Shown piece by piece: positions 1 through 13,595 of a stretch of 64,000 bases of DNA. The notes beneath the pieces were generated by a model. It did not search any database. It was not told where the DNA came from and was given only the letters and a program-made list of their open reading frames with translations. A program made the position numbers and the translations under genes. The DNA comes from Hymenobacter radiodurans (GTDB lineage: Bacteria > Bacteroidota > Bacteroidia > Cytophagales > Hymenobacteraceae), in assembly GCF_004355185.1 (NCBI RefSeq), contig NZ_CP037921.1, positions 1 through 64,000 on the forward strand. Reading direction: 5' to 3'. The first letter of the stretch is position 1. Every line of letters starts with the position of its first letter.

Positions 1-2
1 CG

Positions 3-977
3 CACAATACCCCGTGGGCCCCCGCCTGGGCGCTCTGGCTGTGGTTCGCGCTCACGCTGGTCTCCGTGCTGTATGTGGCCTGGGACCTGTTTACCCGGAC
101 CCCGGAGATGAAGGTGATGAAGTGGGGCTGGGTGCTGGTGACCCTTTATACGGGGCCGGTAGGCCTGCTTATCTATTGGTTTTCTTGCCGCGAGTCGTCG
201 CCCGGCACGCACGAGGCGTTTGTGGCACCGCTCTGGAAGCAGGCCGTAGGCTCCACGATCCACTGTGCGGCGGGCGACGCGACGGGCATTATCGTGGCCG
301 CCGCTATCACGGGCTACTTCGGCCTGAGCATGGGCGTGGACATTTGGATCGAGTATGCCGCCGGCTTTGCCTTCGGCTTGTTCATCTTCCAGGCGCTGTT
401 TATGAAGGACATGATGGGCATGAGCTACGGGCAAGCCCTGCGCCACTCTTTTCTGCCGGAGTGGATGTCGATGAACGCCATGATGGCCGGCATGCTGCCT
501 ACCATGGTCATTCTGATGAGCCGCGACATGCGCGCCATGGAAGCTGCCTCGCCCTGGTTCTGGGCGGCCATGTCGGCGGCAACCCTGGTGGGCGTGGTGG
601 TTTCTTACCCGGTCAACTACTGGCTCGTTAAAAATCAGCTCAAGCACGGCATGGGTACCGAGCGGGCGTTGGGCAAAGGCGGCACGGCGGAAGAAGAAGT
701 CAGTTTGCCGGCGCATGCTGGCCATTCCATGGCCAGCATGTCGCCCGCCCTGCCCCCGGCCGCTGCGCACGCGGGGCACACCAGGGCCGCGCTGCCCATG
801 GATATGGCGGGCGGCGCCCAGGTATCGGGCTTGCGCAAGGCGATTGTCACCTTGCTTACGCTGCTCATGCTCGCGGTCGGCTACTGGCTGGCGGCCCGCT
901 ACGGGGACCTGTCGATGCGCCCGGGGACGCCCATGGAGGCCATGCCGGGCATGGACATGCCGGGCCACCGAATGTAA
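3..977 (+). CDS. DUF4396 family membrane protein, 5' end outside the window
   Basis: Reading frame open to the left edge, so the N-terminus is missing; the first internal start would be GTG at 66, but coding continues upstream of it (residues HNTPWAPAWALW). The protein has several membrane segments typical of DUF4396 proteins, including a conserved stretch around SRESSPGTHEAFVAPLWKQ-like residues and a CAAGDATGI motif. The C-terminal third differs from the core: it is rich in His and Met (HAGHSMASMS, MDMAGG) and ends after a last membrane helix with MPGMDMPGHRM. Such tails often bind copper or other soft metals, which would suit the metal-resistance genes further on, but that role is inferred. 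No biochemical function is established for DUF4396 that I can name. Confidence 0.75.
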   Translation, partial: HNTPWAPAWALWLWFALTLVSVLYVAWDLFTRTPEMKVMKWGWVLVTLYTGPVGLLIYWFSCRESSPGTHEAFVAPLWKQAVGSTIHCAAGDATGIIVAAAITGYFGLSMGVDIWIEYAAGFAFGLFIFQALFMKDMMGMSYGQALRHSFLPEWMSMNAMMAGMLPTMVILMSRDMRAMEAASPWFWAAMSAATLVGVVVSYPVNYWLVKNQLKHGMGTERALGKGGTAEEEVSLPAHAGHSMASMSPALPPAAAHAGHTRAALPMDMAGGAQVSGLRKAIVTLLTLLMLAVGYWLAARYGDLSMRPGTPMEAMPGMDMPGHRM

Positions 978-1409
978 ATAGCCCGCGGCCTTCTTTCTGG
1001 ATAGGCCCTCCCGATGTTGGGCGCCTCGGCCGAGCCGGCCGAAGGCTGGATGACGCCCCTGCGCTTACTAGTACCGAGCCTTACTGATCCCACCACACCT
1101 TGTCCCGCAGGCCATCCAACGAGCCCTGCTGGGTTACTTCCGGGCCGGTGGTGGCGCGTTCGGTTTTGGGGTAGAGCAACCACCGCCCGCCAAGTGCTGC
1201 TGATCAGGCTGGTCTTGATTTTCCTGTGTAGCCTGTACTACTTGTTTAACTGCGCCCTAAAGTGAGCCCTGCGCCATTCCACTACGCCTACGGCCTAAGC
1301 TGTTACAGTGAGCAGCTGGAAATTATGCAAGCCATAGTTAAACTTTCTTTATTTGTACAAATTCTAAATAAATCTACCTTTGTGCCATTATTACCCCTAA
1401 GGCACTCTA
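978..1409. other. Intergenic, no gene seen apart from a promoter
   Basis: Short open frames on both strands here lack any recognisable protein pattern. The right part turns AT-rich and holds the promoter of the following TonB receptor gene. Confidence 0.5.
1352..1382 (+). promoter_or_regulatory. Bacteroidetes-type promoter for the TonB receptor
   Basis: TTTG at 1352-1355 and TACCTTTG at 1375-1382 are separated by 19 bases, matching the Bacteroidetes -33/-7 pattern (TTTG, about 19 bases, TAnnTTTG). The -33 element lies in a perfect 12-base palindrome, ATTTGTACAAAT (1351-1362), which could be an operator. A start of transcription near 1389 would give a leader of about 20 bases before the ATG at 1410. 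Confidence 0.6.
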
Positions 1410-3689
1410 ATGACCCGTTTCGCGTACCCTAACCCTGCCTTTATTCTCGGCAGTCTTGCGCTTTCCACCCTACTTTGTTTGCCGTCGGCCCTAGCGCAGC
1501 AAACCCCCGTCGCGGATACCACCCGCCACCAGACCCTCAGCGAAGTCACCGTGACTGGCGCGGCTACGCACTTTGCGCCCCCAGTCGATGGGACGACGCT
1601 GACCGCCGGCCGCCGCAACGAGCTCATCAAGCCCCGCGAGGTCAATGCCAACCTGGTGCAGAACAACATGCGTCAGGTGATGGCCCGCATTCCCGGGCTG
1701 ATGGTGTGGGAAAACGACGGCTCGGGGCAGCAGATCAACGTCGCCACGCGGGGCCTGAGCCCCAACCGCAGCTGGGAGTTCAACACCCGCCAGAACGGCT
1801 ACGACATGAGTGCTGACGCCTTTGGCTACCCCGAGGCCTACTACAACCCGCCCATGGAAGCGGTGGAGCGCATCCAGCTGCTGCGGGGCGGGGCGGGCCT
1901 GCAGTTCGGCCCCCAGTTCGGCGGCCTGCTCAACTATGAGCTCAAGCGCGGCGCCCGCGACAAAAAAGTCGAGTTGGAAAGTAGCAACACGGCCGGCGCC
2001 AACGGCTTGTTTAACTCCTACAACGCCGTGGGCGGCACCGTGGGGAAGGTGAACTATTATGCCTACTACCGCCACCGCCAGGGCGACGGCTGGCGCCCTC
2101 ATAACCAGTTCACCGTGGACGATGTGCACGGCAACGTGCACGTGGCCCTCACCGAGCGCCTGACCCTGAACGCCGAGCTCACGTACCTGACCAACCGGCT
2201 GCAGCAGCCCGGGGGCTTGACCGACGCGCAGTTCGCCCAGGACAGCCGCCAGAGCACCCGCGCCCGCAACTGGCTCAGCACCCCCTGGCTGATTCCGGCC
2301 CTCACGCTGGATTACCAGGCCAGTGCGCGCACCCGCCTGAATTTGAAAACCTTTGGCCTGGTGGCCTCGCGCAACAGCGTCGGCTTCGTGGCCGGCCTGC
2401 CGGCCCCGGACAGCGTGAACCGCCGCACCCGGCAGGTGGCCGCCCGCCAAGTGGACCGCGACGACTACCGCAACCTGGGCGCGGAACTGCGCCTGCTCCA
2501 GGACGTGGACCTGCTGGGCCGTACCCACACGCTGGCCACGGGCCTGCGGGCCTACCGCGCTACCACCGGGCGCCGGCAGCGGGGTACCGGCACCACGGGC
2601 GCGGACTATGACCTGACGCTCACGGGCGACGGCCGCTTCACCAACGAATTTGACTTTACCACCACCAATGCCGCCGCCTTTGCTGAGCTGCTGCTACACG
2701 CCGGTTCCCGCCTGAGCTTCACGCCGGGCGTGCGCTACGACTACCTGCGCAACACCGGCACCGGCTACCTGGGGCGCGCTGCCAACGGCAGCGAAAACCG
2801 CATTGCTGATCAGTCCAGCCAGCGCAATGTGCTGCTTTACGGCCTGGGCAGCGAGTTTCAGGTGTCGCCCACGACCAACCTGTATGCCAACTATTCGCGC
2901 GCTTTCCGGCCCGTGCTCTTCGGCGATTTGGTGCCCCCGGCCACCGCGGACGTCATCGATCCCAACCTGAAGGATGCGCGCGGCTATACTGCCGAGATCG
3001 GCTACCGCGGCAACTATAAGAACTGGGTGCGCTTCGACGTAGGTTACTTCTTTCTCAACTACGAAGACCGCATTGGCACCGTGCGGCGGCCCGTGCCGGG
3101 CGGCACTGTGGGCCAGACCCAACAGTTCCGCACCAACCTGGGCCGCACCCAAACGCACGGCCTGGAAGCCTACGCCGAGCTGGACTTGATTCATTCGATT
3201 ACGGGCAACTTCAACTTGCCCCACCTGGACCTGTTTGCCGCGCTCAGCCTGCTCGACGCCCGGTATGGTAACCTGCCCGTGACCACGCTCACCGGCACGG
3301 GCGCCAGCACCCAGATTGTGGAAAGCAATCTGGAAGGAAAGTACGTGGAAAATGCCCCCCGCCAGACCCTGCGCACGGGCCTCACCTTCGCCCACCAGGG
3401 CTTGTCGGTGACGGGGCAGTTCAGTTACGTGGGCAAAGTGTACGCCGATGCTAGTAACACGGAGGAGCCGACGGCCAATGCCCAGACCGGGGCCATCCCG
3501 GCTTACCAGGTCGCCGACTTCTCCGCTACCTGGAAGCTGGGTCAGGAGGGCCGCTACCGGCTCAGCGGTGGGGTCAACAACGTGTTCGATGCCCGCTACT
3601 TTACCCGCCGGGCCGGCGGCTACCCCGGCCCCGGCATCCTGCCCGCCGATGGCCGCACCTGGTTTGCCGGCCTCGGCCTGACGCTGTAG
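1410..3689 (+). CDS. TonB-dependent outer-membrane receptor, FecA-like
   Basis: 759 residues. A signal peptide of about 29 residues ends in ALA-QQ. A plug domain follows (about 45-190) with the pattern RIPGLMVWEND, NVATRGLSPNRSWEF and VERIQLLRGGAGLQFG, and the rest is a long beta-barrel ending in a short aromatic/hydrophobic strand. The plug pattern resembles ferric-citrate receptors (FecA) more than SusC proteins; the FecR/FecI signalling extension at the N-terminus is not obvious. It would import a ferric chelate across the outer membrane using TonB energy. It stands alone behind its own promoter, with ferritin and an exported redox cluster downstream, so iron supply is the likely theme. 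The substrate is inferred. Confidence 0.85.
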   Translation: MTRFAYPNPAFILGSLALSTLLCLPSALAQQTPVADTTRHQTLSEVTVTGAATHFAPPVDGTTLTAGRRNELIKPREVNANLVQNNMRQVMARIPGLMVWENDGSGQQINVATRGLSPNRSWEFNTRQNGYDMSADAFGYPEAYYNPPMEAVERIQLLRGGAGLQFGPQFGGLLNYELKRGARDKKVELESSNTAGANGLFNSYNAVGGTVGKVNYYAYYRHRQGDGWRPHNQFTVDDVHGNVHVALTERLTLNAELTYLTNRLQQPGGLTDAQFAQDSRQSTRARNWLSTPWLIPALTLDYQASARTRLNLKTFGLVASRNSVGFVAGLPAPDSVNRRTRQVAARQVDRDDYRNLGAELRLLQDVDLLGRTHTLATGLRAYRATTGRRQRGTGTTGADYDLTLTGDGRFTNEFDFTTTNAAAFAELLLHAGSRLSFTPGVRYDYLRNTGTGYLGRAANGSENRIADQSSQRNVLLYGLGSEFQVSPTTNLYANYSRAFRPVLFGDLVPPATADVIDPNLKDARGYTAEIGYRGNYKNWVRFDVGYFFLNYEDRIGTVRRPVPGGTVGQTQQFRTNLGRTQTHGLEAYAELDLIHSITGNFNLPHLDLFAALSLLDARYGNLPVTTLTGTGASTQIVESNLEGKYVENAPRQTLRTGLTFAHQGLSVTGQFSYVGKVYADASNTEEPTANAQTGAIPAYQVADFSATWKLGQEGRYRLSGGVNNVFDARYFTRRAGGYPGPGILPADGRTWFAGLGLTL

Positions 3690-4073
3690 CCGTGCGGGCG
3701 AACAGCGCAATTAAGCCAGACGAGGTGGGGTGAGGCTGAATCCGCGGGGGGTAGGAAATGGCCTGGGATGGGACCGCACGGGAGAGCCTACCCAGAAGCT
3801 GCCAGATAGCGGTGATGCCCTTTTGTTGAACAACATTTATGGATGCCCTGCCTACTTACTTACCCAGAAAACGCTTATTCCTGTCTGGGAACCTTTGCCA
3901 GAGCAAGACAATCAAAGCGTTAGCCGCCGTCCTCTAGCGGTTTTTGGGACGACATAAGAACGAGGCTGCCTACCTCAGGAGCTAAACAGAACAGAGGACC
4001 AGCGCCCCCGCTGGTCCTCTGTTCTGTTTAGTAGACCGGCAAGGAGTAAAATCGCCAACGAACGAATTTGCCC
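3690..4073. other. Intergenic region with bidirectional terminator
   Basis: A 75-codon open frame at 3730-3957 has no coding character. The only clear structure is the hairpin at 3983-4030. Confidence 0.5.
3983..4030. terminator. Perfect 22-bp hairpin, bidirectional terminator
   Basis: Arms 3983-4004 and 4009-4030 are exact reverse complements around a CCCC loop. The outer ends are TAAAC and GTTTA. It lies between the TonB receptor (plus) and ferritin (minus), so it can end both transcripts; the ferritin stop is about 45 bases away. Confidence 0.7.
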
Positions 4074-4598
4074 TTAGTTAGGGGCGTTGCCCTTGGCGGC
4101 GACATGCCCGCGAAAGAGCAGGATATCTTTGTCGAAGAGGTAAATGCCGCTTTTGTCGTCGCCCACCAGTTCGAGCTTGTCGTTTAGCGTGCGGGCCAGG
4201 GCTTCCTCCTCCAACTGCTCCGAGACGTACCACTGCAAGAAGTTATGGGTGGCGAAGTCGCGCTCCTGCAGCGTGAGGCCCACCAACTCGTTGATGCTGG
4301 CCGAGACGGCGATTTCGTGCTGTAAAAAGTCCTGAAAGACCCGCTGCAGGGATTGGAAGGTAATGACGGGTTGGGCCAGGGCGGGCACGATGGCAAAGCC
4401 ACCCCGTTCATTGACGTAGCGGATGAGCTTGAGCATGTGCACCCGCTCCTCCTGGCTTTGCTGGTAAAAGAAGGTGGTCACCCCGTCCAGACCGGGCTGA
4501 ATTTCGGCCCAGGAGGCCATGGCCAAGTAGGCCTGGGACGATTGCGCTTCCATGGCAATCTGTTGGTTGAGCGCGTCTTTGATAGGGGCAGGGAGCAT
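4074..4598 (-). CDS. ftnA: Ferritin, non-haem iron storage protein
   Basis: 174 residues, the normal size for a bacterial FtnA-type ferritin. The ferroxidase-centre residues can be placed: E17 in AMEAQSSQAYLAM with Y24, E51 and H54 in QEERVHMLK, E95 in QHEIAVSA, and E127/Q128/E130 in SEQLEEEAL. No haem-ligand Met pattern of bacterioferritin was noticed. The protein oxidises Fe(II) and stores it as a mineral core in a 24-mer in the cytoplasm. It is a single-gene unit converging on the hairpin downstream. Its position between a FecA-like receptor and a di-heme/Rieske cluster suits an iron-handling region. Confidence 0.92.
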   Translation of the reverse strand: MLPAPIKDALNQQIAMEAQSSQAYLAMASWAEIQPGLDGVTTFFYQQSQEERVHMLKLIRYVNERGGFAIVPALAQPVITFQSLQRVFQDFLQHEIAVSASINELVGLTLQERDFATHNFLQWYVSEQLEEEALARTLNDKLELVGDDKSGIYLFDKDILLFRGHVAAKGNAPN

Positions 4599-5025
4599 GG
4601 TCAGGCGGAGGAAGAAGACGATGAAGGGGGTCCTACGGGCGGGTCACGAGCCGCCTTTTTATCCCTACGTAATTCGCGCTCAAAGGGCTTCGGGCCTGGT
4701 CCAGCGCAACTCCTACCCCACTATTAGGCCTGATCATATGTACGACGATGGTCGGGCGACGTCCTGCTGGATTTGGTTGCCCTAACCCATGAACTATACG
4801 TCCTTCGTCTGCCCATCCTTCTTAAACCACCCCCTTCCGCGTTTACTACCCCTTGTTCCACGCGGCCTTCGCCGAGCGTCGCGCATTCGAAAAATTACTC
4901 TGGCAGCAACTCCTCGGAAAGACACAGTTTAGCAAACCCGAAACAAATTTTTAGATTAGTCTAAAAATAATTGATAGCTTTGGGAGTATCTCGGCCGAAC
5001 CCCTGCCTGATACCCTCTTTAGCGT
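4599..5025. other. Divergent intergenic region, ferritin / di-heme cytochrome
   Basis: Holds the upstream regions of ferritin (minus) and the di-heme gene (plus). The left part is GC-rich with no gene; the right 80 bases are AT-rich and contain the DtxR-like palindrome at 4947-4968. Confidence 0.5.
4947..4968. promoter_or_regulatory. DtxR/MntR-like operator palindrome
   Basis: ATTTTTAGA and TCTAAAAAT are perfect 9-base arms around TTAG. The core TTTTTAGATTAGTCTAAAAA resembles operators of the DtxR/IdeR/MntR/TroR family, whose known consensus has TTAGG-TTAG-CCTAA-like halves. It lies about 60 bases upstream of the di-heme cytochrome gene, so iron or manganese repression of that operon is a reasonable inference. 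No DtxR-family gene is in the window. Confidence 0.5.
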
Positions 5026-6223
5026 ATGCGCCAGACCCGTTCTCTCTTGATTTGGCTGGCCCCAGCCCTCGCGCTGCTGTCTTCCTGCGAAACCCTGATG
5101 ACCGGCCCCCACCCGAGGACTCCCTCCTCGACGGCCCGGTGGCGGGCCTCACCACCGAGCAGTCGGGGCAGTTTTTGCGCGGCGACGTAGCCTTCAACGA
5201 TGAGGTGTTTACCAGTGCCAACGGCCTGGGGCCGCTGTTCGTGAGCAACAGCTGCGGCAGCTGCCACGCCGGCGACGGCAAGGGCCACCCTGCTACCACG
5301 CTCACCCGCTTCGGGCAGGTGGACAGCACGGGCAATCCCTTCGCCGGGCGCCAGGGCCCCCAGCTCCAGCACCGCGCCTTGCCCGGCTTAATGCCCGAGG
5401 TGCTGCCGGCCGGCGTGGTCCACAGCCGCTTTACCCCCCGGCTAACACCGGCCTGGGCTTCCTCGACGCCGTGCCCGACGACGCCCTGCTGGCCCTGGCC
5501 GATCCCAACGACCGCGACGGCGACGGCATCAGCGGCCGGCCCAACTGGATAACCGTGCCCGACTACGCCACCCTGCGGCCGGACGCCCGGCCCCGGGCGG
5601 GCAAGTACATCGGCCGCTTCGGCAAAAAAGCCGCCGCCTACGATTTGCTGCACCAAACGGCCTCGGCCTACAACCAGGACATGGGGGTCATCTCCTTTTT
5701 TGAAGACCGCGACCCGAACACTCACAACGTGCTCGACCCGGAGGTGAGCAACCAGAAAGTGCAGGACGTAGTGGCCTACCTCAAGTTCCTGAAAGCCCCC
5801 CAGCCCCGAGAAACCGAGCAGGCAGCCGTGCTAGCCGGTGAGCAGCTGTTTGTGCAGGTGGGCTGCGGCAAGTGCCACACGCCCGAGCTGCGCACCGGCG
5901 ACTCCCCGGTAGCGGCCCTGGCTAACCGGCCCGTGCGGGCCTACACCGATCTGTTGCTGCACGACATGGGTCCCGGCCTTAACGACGGCTATACCGAAGG
6001 CAGCGCCCAGCCGGCCGAGTGGCGCACCCCGCCGCTCTGGGGCCTGGGTCTCTCACCCAACTCGCAGGGAGGCAGCTATTTCCTCTTGCACGACGGCCGT
6101 GCCCGCAGCATCGAAGCCGCCATCGCGCAGCACGGCGGTGAGGCCACGGGCAGCCGCGACCGGCACGACCGGCTCAGCGCCGCCGAGCAGCGCCAGCTGG
6201 TAGACTTTCTGAAAAGCTTGTAA
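5026..6223 (+). CDS. Di-heme cytochrome (DUF1111, thiol-oxidoreductase-like), two frame breaks
   Basis: Lipoprotein signal MRQTRSLLIWLAPALALLSS-C starts at ATG 5026. The protein then continues in two further frames: the break at 5106-5110 (five C) and another at 5434-5439 (six C) each need one added C, which restores 399 residues. Two c-type haem sites are visible, CGSCH (SNSCGSCHAGDG) and CGKCH (VGCGKCHTPEL). A calcium-like DPNDRDGDGISGR stretch and the C-terminal pattern WRTPPLWGLG...SYFLLHDGRA are typical of the DUF1111 di-heme family, related to MauG/cytochrome c peroxidases. It would sit in the envelope facing the periplasm. The Rieske and porin genes follow at once, so they probably form one operon. 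The frame breaks look like sequence errors. Confidence 0.8.
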
Positions 6224-6251
6224 TCGGGCTCCCTTAACTATCACCATCCTT

Positions 6252-6701
6252 ATGAATCGTCGGCAATTTATTGGACGCGGCTGCGGGGCCTGCCTCGGGG
6301 CGGTGGCCCTGGGCACCGGGCTAAGCGGCTGCGCTACCACCCGCTACGCGGCCACCACGCTCACCGCGGACGGCGTCCGGGTGGCCCTGCGCGAGTTTGT
6401 CATTGAGGGCAGCTCGCCGGTGGCGTACCGCCCCTTCGTGGTGGTGCGCGATGAGGCCCTGCGCTTTCCTATCTGCGTGTTCCGCTTCGGCGAGACCGAT
6501 TACTCGGCCCTGTGGATGCAGTGCGCCCACCAGGGAGCCGAGCTGCAGGCCAGCGGAACGGCCCTGCAGTGCCCGGCCCACGGCAGCGAGTTCGACAGCC
6601 GCGGCCAGGTCACCAACGGGCCGGCCGCCGCGCCGCTGCGCAGCTTTCCGGTCCGCGTGGCCGGCACTGACTTATTCCTGGACTTACGGGCCGCGTCATG
6701 A
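6252..6701 (+). CDS. Rieske [2Fe-2S] protein, exported
   Basis: 149 residues. The N-terminus MNRRQFIGRGCGACLG resembles a twin-arginine signal, with a possible lipobox LSGC at residue 27. The cluster ligands are C91 and H93 in CAHQGAEL, and C107 and H110 in CPAHGSEF, the classic Rieske CxH...CxxH pair. The small size and lack of a second domain suggest a ferredoxin-like electron carrier outside the inner membrane rather than a bc1 subunit. It sits 28 bases after the di-heme cytochrome and overlaps the porin start by four bases (ATGA), so translation is probably coupled. Electron exchange with the di-heme protein is inferred. Confidence 0.88.
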   Translation: MNRRQFIGRGCGACLGAVALGTGLSGCATTRYAATTLTADGVRVALREFVIEGSSPVAYRPFVVVRDEALRFPICVFRFGETDYSALWMQCAHQGAELQASGTALQCPAHGSEFDSRGQVTNGPAAAPLRSFPVRVAGTDLFLDLRAAS

Positions 6702-7942
6702 AGAAGCTCCTGACCCTGTTGCTGCTGGCCGTGACGGGCCCGGCCCTGGCGCAAATTGACCCTACGCTGCTGCGCGACCCCGGGCTGCTGCGCCGCGTGC
6801 CCACTGACACCACGGGTCGGCCCCAGCTCAATATGGACGCCGTCTACAACCGCCCGTTTCTGCAGGCCGGGCGCCTGCCCGTGGCCCTGGGCGGCTACGT
6901 GGAAGCAAACTATCAGAACGGCCGCACGGACGGCATCGGCGAGGGCCACCAGTTTCAGATGCGGCGCGTAACCCTGTTCGTGTCCTCGGCCATCAGCAAG
7001 CGGGTCAAGTTTCTGACTGAAATTGAGTTCGAGGACGGCACCAAGGAAATCAACATTGAGTTCGCCTCCGTCGACTTTGAGTTCAGCCCCCTGCTCAACG
7101 TGCGCGGCGGCATCGTGATGAACCCCATCGGGGCCTTCAACCAGAACCACGATGGCCCGAAGTGGGAGTTCGTGGATCGGCCGATTGCGGCCACCCAGCT
7201 GCTGCCCGCCACCTGGAGCAACGTGGGGGCCGGCTTCTTCGGCAAAAAGTACACTGACCGCTGGGTGTTTGCCTACGAAGCCTACCTGACCAACGGCTTC
7301 GACAACTCAGTCGTCGACAACGCCGAGAGCCGCACTTTTTTGCCGGCCAGCAAGGCCAACCCCGACCGCTTCGAGGAAAACTTCAACGGGCAGCTGCTGA
7401 CCACCGCCAAGGTGGCTTTGCGGCGGCAGAAGGTGGGCGAGCTGGGGCTCTCGCACATGGGTCAGGTCTACAACAAGTTCGAGGATGACGGCCTGGTGCT
7501 GGATCAGAAGCGCCGGCTCGACGTGTGGGCCGTGGACGCCAACACCACCCTGCCCGGCTCCGGCACGGCCCTGACCGGGGAGTGGGCCTGGGTGCGGGTA
7601 AACGTGCCCGACAACTACGCCCCACAGTACGGGGGCCGCCAAATTGGCGGCTTCCTGGACCTGGTGCAGCCCGTGCGCAAGGGCCGGGTGTTCGGCTACG
7701 AACACGCGGTGCTCAATGCCGGCCTGCGCTTAGAATACGTGGACTGGAACCGGAACCGGTTCACGGAAACCGGCGGGGCCATCGGCGACGAGACCTGGGC
7801 CCTGGTGCCGGCCCTGAGTTGGCGGTCCTCCCCCTTGACGGTGGTGCGCCTGAACTACCGCCAGCAGTGGGCCCGCGACTTTCTGGGCAACCCCTCGGTT
7901 CGGTCGGCCACCGTGCAGTTGGGACTATCTTCTTATTTCTAA
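6698..7942 (+). CDS. Porin, phosphate-selective OprO/OprP-like family
   Basis: 414 residues. A signal peptide ends LLLAVTGPALA-QI. The mature protein has alternating beta-strand patterns ending in the strand SATVQLGLSSYF with a C-terminal Phe, typical of outer-membrane barrels. The segments QFQMRRVTLFVSSAISKRVKFLTEIEFEDG and GGIVMNPIGAFNQNHDGP match the OprP/OprO-like Bacteroidetes porins. It would be an outer-membrane channel; the solute is unknown, and phosphate should not be assumed from the family name. It is the third gene of the di-heme/Rieske operon, coupled by a four-base overlap, which suggests that a substrate or metal ion passes to the periplasmic redox proteins. Confidence 0.8.
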   Translation: MKKLLTLLLLAVTGPALAQIDPTLLRDPGLLRRVPTDTTGRPQLNMDAVYNRPFLQAGRLPVALGGYVEANYQNGRTDGIGEGHQFQMRRVTLFVSSAISKRVKFLTEIEFEDGTKEINIEFASVDFEFSPLLNVRGGIVMNPIGAFNQNHDGPKWEFVDRPIAATQLLPATWSNVGAGFFGKKYTDRWVFAYEAYLTNGFDNSVVDNAESRTFLPASKANPDRFEENFNGQLLTTAKVALRRQKVGELGLSHMGQVYNKFEDDGLVLDQKRRLDVWAVDANTTLPGSGTALTGEWAWVRVNVPDNYAPQYGGRQIGGFLDLVQPVRKGRVFGYEHAVLNAGLRLEYVDWNRNRFTETGGAIGDETWALVPALSWRSSPLTVVRLNYRQQWARDFLGNPSVRSATVQLGLSSYF

Positions 7943-8125
7943 TTCGGAACCGTCGCGGGGCCCGCGTCCATACAAGTACAATGTATGCATTAGTGTGAAC
8001 GCTTACTTTACCATCCGTAAGTCTACCTGTCGTTGGCCACACGGTCTGGCCCAGACAATCTGGTGCGACTACTAACCAAACCTTATCGGGCTGGCACACG
8101 TGTTAATTACGACCAGCCGTTACTG

Positions 8126-8620
8126 ATGCATGCCCTTTCCAACCTTTTTTTGCTAGCGGCCGCGCTGGTCTTGCCGGCGCTGGCGGTGCCCTTGTTGCTG
8201 GCCGGGGCGCCCGCGGGCGAACCAAGCCGGCCTTCCTCGGTTGAAGCTGACGTGCGGCAAACCCTGCTCGCGTATCGCCACGCTCGCCAAGTCGGCGACT
8301 CCGCGGCCGCCCTCGTGGCGTTTACCCTCTCAGCCTGGACGGTAGACCGGGCGGAACGCCCCGGGCACGCCCGCTTTGTGCGGCTGGCCGGCTGCCGCGG
8401 CTGGTGCCGCCCCGCCCTACCCCTGCAGGACTACCGGGTAAGGGTCCTGACCGATTCAACCCGCTCGCTGGCCGTGGAAACGTATTGCCTGTCCGAGCCT
8501 GTTTCTGCGGCAGCGCGGCGCCAGGTGCGGCGCTGCTACACGGCGGTCTCCGTGCTTACCTGCCAGCAAGGCCAGTGGCTGATTGATTCGCAAACCTTGT
8601 CCGGGCAGTTGCCAGATTAA
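8126..8620 (+). CDS. Hypothetical exported protein
   Basis: 164 residues from ATG 8126, chosen because MHALSNLFLLAAALVLPALAVPLLLAGAPA is a signal-peptide-like start; the open frame begins earlier at 8033 without a good start. The mature part has four Cys (GCRGWC, TYC, RRC, LTC) and the pattern QGQWLIDSQTLSG at the end. It resembles a small nuclear-transport-factor-2-like fold only vaguely, and I do not recognise the family. It lies just before the DUF6660/czc genes in the same direction and may belong with them. Confidence 0.55.
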   Translation: MHALSNLFLLAAALVLPALAVPLLLAGAPAGEPSRPSSVEADVRQTLLAYRHARQVGDSAAALVAFTLSAWTVDRAERPGHARFVRLAGCRGWCRPALPLQDYRVRVLTDSTRSLAVETYCLSEPVSAAARRQVRRCYTAVSVLTCQQGQWLIDSQTLSGQLPD

Positions 8621-8653
8621 CCCCTGGTTGTATCCTTATTGGTGCGCATTTCG

Positions 8654-8661
8654 TAGGTTTG
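8654..8661 (+). promoter_or_regulatory. Promoter -7 element upstream of DUF6660/czc
   Basis: TAGGTTTG fits TAnnTTTG and lies 20 bases before the ATG at 8682, which supports that start. The -33 partner is weak: TTG at 8628-8630 with a long 23-base gap. Confidence 0.4.
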
Positions 8662-8681
8662 CACCATCCCGTCTTGCTTGC

Positions 8682-9008
8682 ATGCGATTCCTCTCCATCT
8701 TTTTTGCCTGTTACCTAGCTGTGTTGGCTTGTCTGCCGTGCGTAGACCGGGAGCCAGTGCGCGCGGATAGCCTGCAGACGTTGGTCACCGCGGCCTCTCA
8801 GCAGGAGGCAGGTTCGCATGCGGGATTGGATTGGTGCACCCCCATGTGTCAGTGTCAGTGCTGCGCGAGTACCTCGCTGCCGCTTGCCCTGGGTGTTCCC
8901 TTGGTCGTGCAGCCCCGGACGTATTACGCGCCCAGTCGCTTTGCCCGGCTAGCGCCCCCCGGCCCCCGGCACCTGCCGGGCACCATCTGGCAGCCTCCGC
9001 AAGCCTAG
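8682..9008 (+). CDS. DUF6660 family small exported Cys-rich protein
   Basis: 108 residues starting MRFLSIFFACYLAVLACLPCVD, a signal peptide or single membrane segment, then a Cys cluster CTPMCQCQCC followed by a Pro-rich tail. Small proteins of this kind (DUF6660) are found directly upstream of CusA/CzcA efflux genes in Bacteroidetes, as here. The CxxxCxCxCC motif suggests metal binding or sensing in the periplasm, but no function is proven. An open frame continues upstream to 8583; the start at 8682 is preferred because the signal peptide begins there and the -7 box lies 20 bases before it. Confidence 0.75.
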   Translation: MRFLSIFFACYLAVLACLPCVDREPVRADSLQTLVTAASQQEAGSHAGLDWCTPMCQCQCCASTSLPLALGVPLVVQPRTYYAPSRFARLAPPGPRHLPGTIWQPPQA

Positions 9009-9169
9009 TTTCCTCTTTCTTCCGGTCCCTTCTGGGAACGGGTGCCCTGTGGTGCCCGCTCCCCGTGACGCGTGCACCCGTTTCGCGGTGCTCGGACCCT
9101 GCCGTCGTTGAGCCTTCCGGTGCTCCGGCCGCCCTAAGTCAGGATTTCTAGCCTTTTTCCCCAGCCAGC

Positions 9170-13573
<4,404 letters not shown>

Positions 13574-13595
13574 CCCTTCTCTCGACTTACTACTC

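Noticed and set aside
3730..3957. 75-codon frame after the FecA-like receptor
   Set aside because: No family pattern or promoter; codon use not like neighbouring genes.
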